From Candidatus Rifleibacteriota bacterium (GTDB lineage Bacteria > UBP17 > UBA6191 > JACPRK01), in NCBI GenBank assembly GCA_016213865.1, contig JACQZL010000106.1, positions 1-8,366 of the forward strand: 8,366 nucleotides of DNA, given 5' to 3'. A model generated the notes under the pieces. That model worked only from the letters and a program-made list of their open reading frames with translations. It searched no databases and was not told the origin of the DNA. A program made the translations under genes and the position numbers. Each line of letters starts with the position of its first letter. The first letter of the stretch is position 1. This document shows, piece by piece, positions 5,918 to 8,366 of the stretch.

Positions 5918-7402
5918 TTGCAGGTGGACAAGTTTGCCGAGGATCTGGAACGGCGCCTCTTCGAGGCGCTGGCCCAGCAGGCCCGGGACCCCGAGGCCGC
6001 TCGCCGGGTCGACGCCGTCTATCGGTTGGTCGAGCTGGGCAAGGCTGCGGGTACCGCCGAGCTGCTGCGCCAGCTTGCCGACGGGGACCCCGACGTCGAC
6101 GTTCGCTACCACGCCCGCCGGTTGCTTGCCGAGCTGCGCCAGGACGGCACCCGCGCTGCCCCTCTGCCTGAACAGCCGCTCGAGGCTCTCGGCAATCCGG
6201 CAGCGCGCGAGGCAGCCCTCCGCGCCCTGCTTGCGCGACCCGATCCAGCGGCTGCTCCGGAGCTGGTCCGGCTGCTGGAAACCGAAGACAGTCCCCGCAC
6301 GCTTGCCAGCGTCATCGCCGCCCTCGGAAAGTGCGGCACGGACCAGCATGTCGGGTCGTTGCGCCCCTTCCTGCGCCACGCGAACCAGCGAATTGTCGCC
6401 AACGCGGTGGAGGCCATCTATGCAATGGCGGGCGAGGAGTCGCTGCCCTTCCTCGTGCCGCTCGTTGACAGCCCGGACAACCGCGTGGCCGCCAACGTGT
6501 TGGTGGCGCTGGCCAGCGTCCACCCGGAGGCCGTGGTGCACCGGGTCGCCCTCATGGCCCGAAGCTCGCGCCTGGCGATGCGCGCCAGTGCCGTGTGGTC
6601 CATGGAGCAATTCGAGCACCCGGGCCTGGAGCCGATCCTGCTCGAGCGGCTCGCGGTGGAACCGCAGCCCGAGCTGTGCAAGAGGATTGCGGGACGGCTG
6701 GCGGCCGTGGGTACCGAGCAGTCGCTCCGAAGCCTCTTGGCCATCGCCTCGGCCCAACCAGGCCGGTCGCCCTACTGCGAGTCCGTTCGCGAGGCCGTCG
6801 TCGAGCGCCTCGGCCTGGGCGCCGAGCAGGTCGCGGCGCTCGAGGCAGCGGAACAGCCGCGGTTCGAAGCCGCCCTCCTGGCCGAGCGCCGGCAGGATGC
6901 GCGCCGCCGCGAGGAGGGCGCGAAGGCCTCGCTGGACAGAGCGCGGGAGGACCGCCTTGACCTGGACGCGGCGGCGTCCTGGATGGGGCGGATGCGGCGA
7001 ACCGCCCACCGCCATCCCGCGCTGTGCCTGGGGGCAGTCCTGCTCTTCCTGGCACTCCCGGCCGGCTGGATGCTGGGCTCCAGCACCACCGCGCGCCTCG
7101 CGGAGACGTCCGCTTCCGCGGTCCCCGGGAAGACGGGGAAGACTCGGCCAACCGGCACTCGGCTTGCCGAACCGCCGGCGTCCAGTGAGGTCACTGTCGT
7201 TCGCGGTCAGGTGCGTTCGGTCGCGGGCAACACCCTCGTGGTGAAAAACGAGTCGGCCTACTACCTGTTCCGGTTCGACGATGCGGCCAAGCTCAGGCCG
7301 GTGGTGCCGCGGCAACAGGTGAGTGTCCACGGCCGGTTCGTGCGATGGGACGGAGACCTCGGCGCCATGGTGATGCGCGCCGACTCCATGTCGCCGCATT
7401 GA
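5918..7402 (+). CDS. HEAT-repeat protein with one TM helix and OB-like C-terminus
   Basis: A 494-residue protein not recognised as a named family. Residues about 20-300 are helical repeats of HEAT/PBS-lyase type (AAPELVRLL, PFLVPLVDSPDNRVAANV, EPILLERLAVEPQPELCKR), a fold used for protein binding. A charged, probably helical stretch follows (305-350), then one membrane helix (about 367-387) preceded by RMRRTAHRH, whose positive charge predicts a cytoplasmic HEAT part. A Ser/Thr/Pro-rich linker (388-424) leads to a compact beta-rich domain (425-491, RGQVRSVAGNTLVV and QQVSVHGRFVRW) that resembles an OB fold and would be periplasmic. The start is TTG, 5 nt after AGGAAGG (5906-5912); GTG at 5924 is an alternative. 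It leads an operon with two prepilin genes, the next SD overlapping its stop codon. A scaffold linking cytoplasm and envelope for the pilus-like machine is inferred. Confidence 0.8.
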   Translation: MQVDKFAEDLERRLFEALAQQARDPEAARRVDAVYRLVELGKAAGTAELLRQLADGDPDVDVRYHARRLLAELRQDGTRAAPLPEQPLEALGNPAAREAALRALLARPDPAAAPELVRLLETEDSPRTLASVIAALGKCGTDQHVGSLRPFLRHANQRIVANAVEAIYAMAGEESLPFLVPLVDSPDNRVAANVLVALASVHPEAVVHRVALMARSSRLAMRASAVWSMEQFEHPGLEPILLERLAVEPQPELCKRIAGRLAAVGTEQSLRSLLAIASAQPGRSPYCESVREAVVERLGLGAEQVAALEAAEQPRFEAALLAERRQDARRREEGAKASLDRAREDRLDLDAAASWMGRMRRTAHRHPALCLGAVLLFLALPAGWMLGSSTTARLAETSASAVPGKTGKTRPTGTRLAEPPASSEVTVVRGQVRSVAGNTLVVKNESAYYLFRFDDAAKLRPVVPRQQVSVHGRFVRWDGDLGAMVMRADSMSPH

Positions 7403-7415
7403 GGAGGGCTTTCGC

Positions 7416-8003
7416 GTGCCGCTCAGGAACCAGCCCACCCGCATCCAGGATCTGCGGCGTTCCTCGGACTCCTACACGCTCGTCGAAGTGGCCGTGGCCG
7501 CCGCGGTGGCCCTGGTGCTCATCGGGCTCGCGTGGGCCCTGTTCACAGGGTTCATGGTGAAGAGAAACAAACCCTCGGGCGTGGTCTCGCTGACGGCCGA
7601 CAGCTTCCTGCGCCAGGAGGCCAGGGACGGTCTGAAGGTCCTGACCGAACGGCTTCAGGAGTCCATCCAGGTCCTCGAGCCTACCCCGGGGCACACGGCG
7701 ACCGAGCTCGTCTTCCGGGACGTCCTGAACAACACGGTCCGGGTGAGCGCCGAGCCGACGCGCCGGCTGCTCCTGGCGGTCGGGGCCGACGGCACCGAAG
7801 AAGACGCGCCGGTCCCGATGCAAGCGGGAGGTTCGACGTTCTATCCGATGAAACCGATCCGGATCCGCGGGTGCGTCGCCTCGGCCTTCACGGCCGTCAG
7901 TCCCACCTGCGTCATCGCGCTCCTGACTTTCGCCGACGAAGCCGATCGCCGGGGCACTCTGCAGACCACCATCCGGCTGCGCAACCGCAACCTCGCCCGA
8001 TAG
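7416..8003 (+). CDS. Prepilin-like (pseudopilin) protein with atypical cleavage site
   Basis: A 195-residue protein with a type IV pilin-type N-terminus: a basic leader of about 19 residues (MPLRNQPTRIQDLRRSSDS), then YTLVEVAVAAAVALVLIGL, the hydrophobic helix with the essential Glu at mature position +5 (Glu24). The usual Gly before the cleavage point is Ser19, and mature residue 1 is Tyr20 rather than Phe. The helix spans about 21-46; the rest is a pilin-like globular domain with two cysteines (153, 165) that could form a disulphide. Size suggests a minor pilin or T2SS pseudopilin of the PilW/GspJ kind, but the subclass is uncertain. The start is GTG, preceded by GAGGAGG (7401-7407) at 8 nt. 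It starts 13 nt after the HEAT gene's stop and is followed 11 nt later by a second prepilin, so all three are one operon. Confidence 0.85.
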   Translation: MPLRNQPTRIQDLRRSSDSYTLVEVAVAAAVALVLIGLAWALFTGFMVKRNKPSGVVSLTADSFLRQEARDGLKVLTERLQESIQVLEPTPGHTATELVFRDVLNNTVRVSAEPTRRLLLAVGADGTEEDAPVPMQAGGSTFYPMKPIRIRGCVASAFTAVSPTCVIALLTFADEADRRGTLQTTIRLRNRNLAR

Positions 8004-8014
8004 GAAGGCCCGCC

Positions 8015-8366
8015 ATGCTGCATCCAGGTCACCCCGTCAGGTTCCGAACCGGCCTCCGTGGGTTTACCCTGCTGGAAGTCCTCTTTGCCACGGCCATCCT
8101 CGCCGTGGCCGGCTACTACCTTTTCGAGTCCTTCCTCGGCACGACCCGGCTGGCCACCACCTCTGCCGCGACGCTCGGCGAGGTCAGTGTTGGCCGCACC
8201 GTGCTGGAGCAGTTCGTGGATCAGGTCGCCAACGACCCGACGTGTATCGGGAGGCTCTGCCACGGCAAGCCCTGGACTCACTGGGGCTACGTCGTCCGCC
8301 CCAAGGCGCCCATCACGGCTCCCGATGGACAGCCGATCTCGGAGGCGTGTCCCTACACGCAGTACC
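8015..8366 (+). CDS. Prepilin-like protein, 5' part (cut by window end)
   Basis: The first 117 codons of a second type IV prepilin or pseudopilin; the frame is still open at the window edge. The leader MLHPGHPVRFRTGLRG is 16 residues and ends in the canonical Gly, followed by FTLLEVLFATAILAVAGYYL, with Phe at +1 and Glu at +5. It should therefore be a normal substrate of the prepilin peptidase. The visible part after the helix contains three Cys (CIGRLC and EACPY), which may form disulphides. ATG at 8015 is preceded by AGGAAGG (8002-8008) with 6-nt spacing, overlapping the previous gene's TAG. It is probably a minor pilin (PilV/GspI-like size cannot be judged from this fragment) acting with the preceding protein at the tip or initiation complex; that role is inference from family and neighbour. 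Confidence 0.88.
   Translation, partial: MLHPGHPVRFRTGLRGFTLLEVLFATAILAVAGYYLFESFLGTTRLATTSAATLGEVSVGRTVLEQFVDQVANDPTCIGRLCHGKPWTHWGYVVRPKAPITAPDGQPISEACPYTQY

Noticed and set aside
5793..7244. 483-codon plus-strand frame overlapping the HEAT gene
   Set aside because: It begins inside the TTGACA promoter, is Ser/Arg/Pro-rich and featureless, and is the other-frame shadow of the HEAT gene.
5504..7444. 646-codon open frame on the minus strand, antisense to the HEAT gene
   Set aside because: It runs through repeat B and across the promoter and start of the HEAT gene, has no recognisable domain, and the plus frame has an SD, a repeat pattern and a TM segment.
1..8366. CRISPR array, tRNA, rRNA or transposase
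   Set aside because: No regularly spaced short repeats, no tRNA cloverleaf with an anticodon arm, no rRNA-like segment and no transposase or integrase motif were seen.

Overview
The window is high-GC bacterial chromosome with dense gene packing, many GTG/TTG starts and good Shine-Dalgarno (SD) sequences. I cannot name the organism. GAF/HAMP/GGDEF signalling proteins, a HEAT-repeat membrane protein and type IV (pseudo)pilin genes suggest a free-living Gram-negative (diderm), possibly from a poorly sampled phylum. That placement is inference.

Layout. (1) 6-3525, minus strand: a two-gene signalling operon. The promoter-proximal gene encodes a membrane sensor (periplasmic domain, HAMP, GAF) ending in an apparently active GGEEF diguanylate cyclase domain with an RxxD inhibitory site. 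Ten bases downstream is a second HAMP-GAF protein with almost no periplasmic part, whose GGDEF-like domain has lost its signature and is probably inactive. (2) 3526-3794: a divergent intergenic region holding copy A of a palindrome-rich dispersed repeat. (3) 3795-4640, plus strand: an exported HAD-superfamily phosphatase. (4) 4831-5474, minus strand: a type II toxin-antitoxin pair. A Phd/YefM-like antitoxin (GTG start, missed if only the long ORF is read) overlaps a VapC-like PIN toxin by GTGA, with a perfect palindrome upstream as likely operator. (5) 5475-5917: intergenic region with the toxin-antitoxin control elements, copy B of the repeat, a strong sigma70-type promoter and a leader hairpin. 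(6) 5918-8366, plus strand: an operon of a HEAT-repeat/transmembrane/OB-like protein, a prepilin with an atypical cleavage site, and a second, canonical prepilin cut by the window end.

How the parts may work together. The left operon makes (and may sense through a dead paralogue) cyclic di-GMP, a common regulator of type IV pili; the right operon contributes minor pilins and a possible trans-envelope linker. A direct link is not shown by the sequence. The phosphatase and toxin-antitoxin pair lie between two direct copies of the repeat (about 91% identical over 122 aligned bases), so the roughly 2 kb segment could be deleted or duplicated by recombination. The most novel-looking items are the dispersed structured repeat, the HEAT-TM-OB protein in a pilin operon, and the active/degenerate GGDEF pair.
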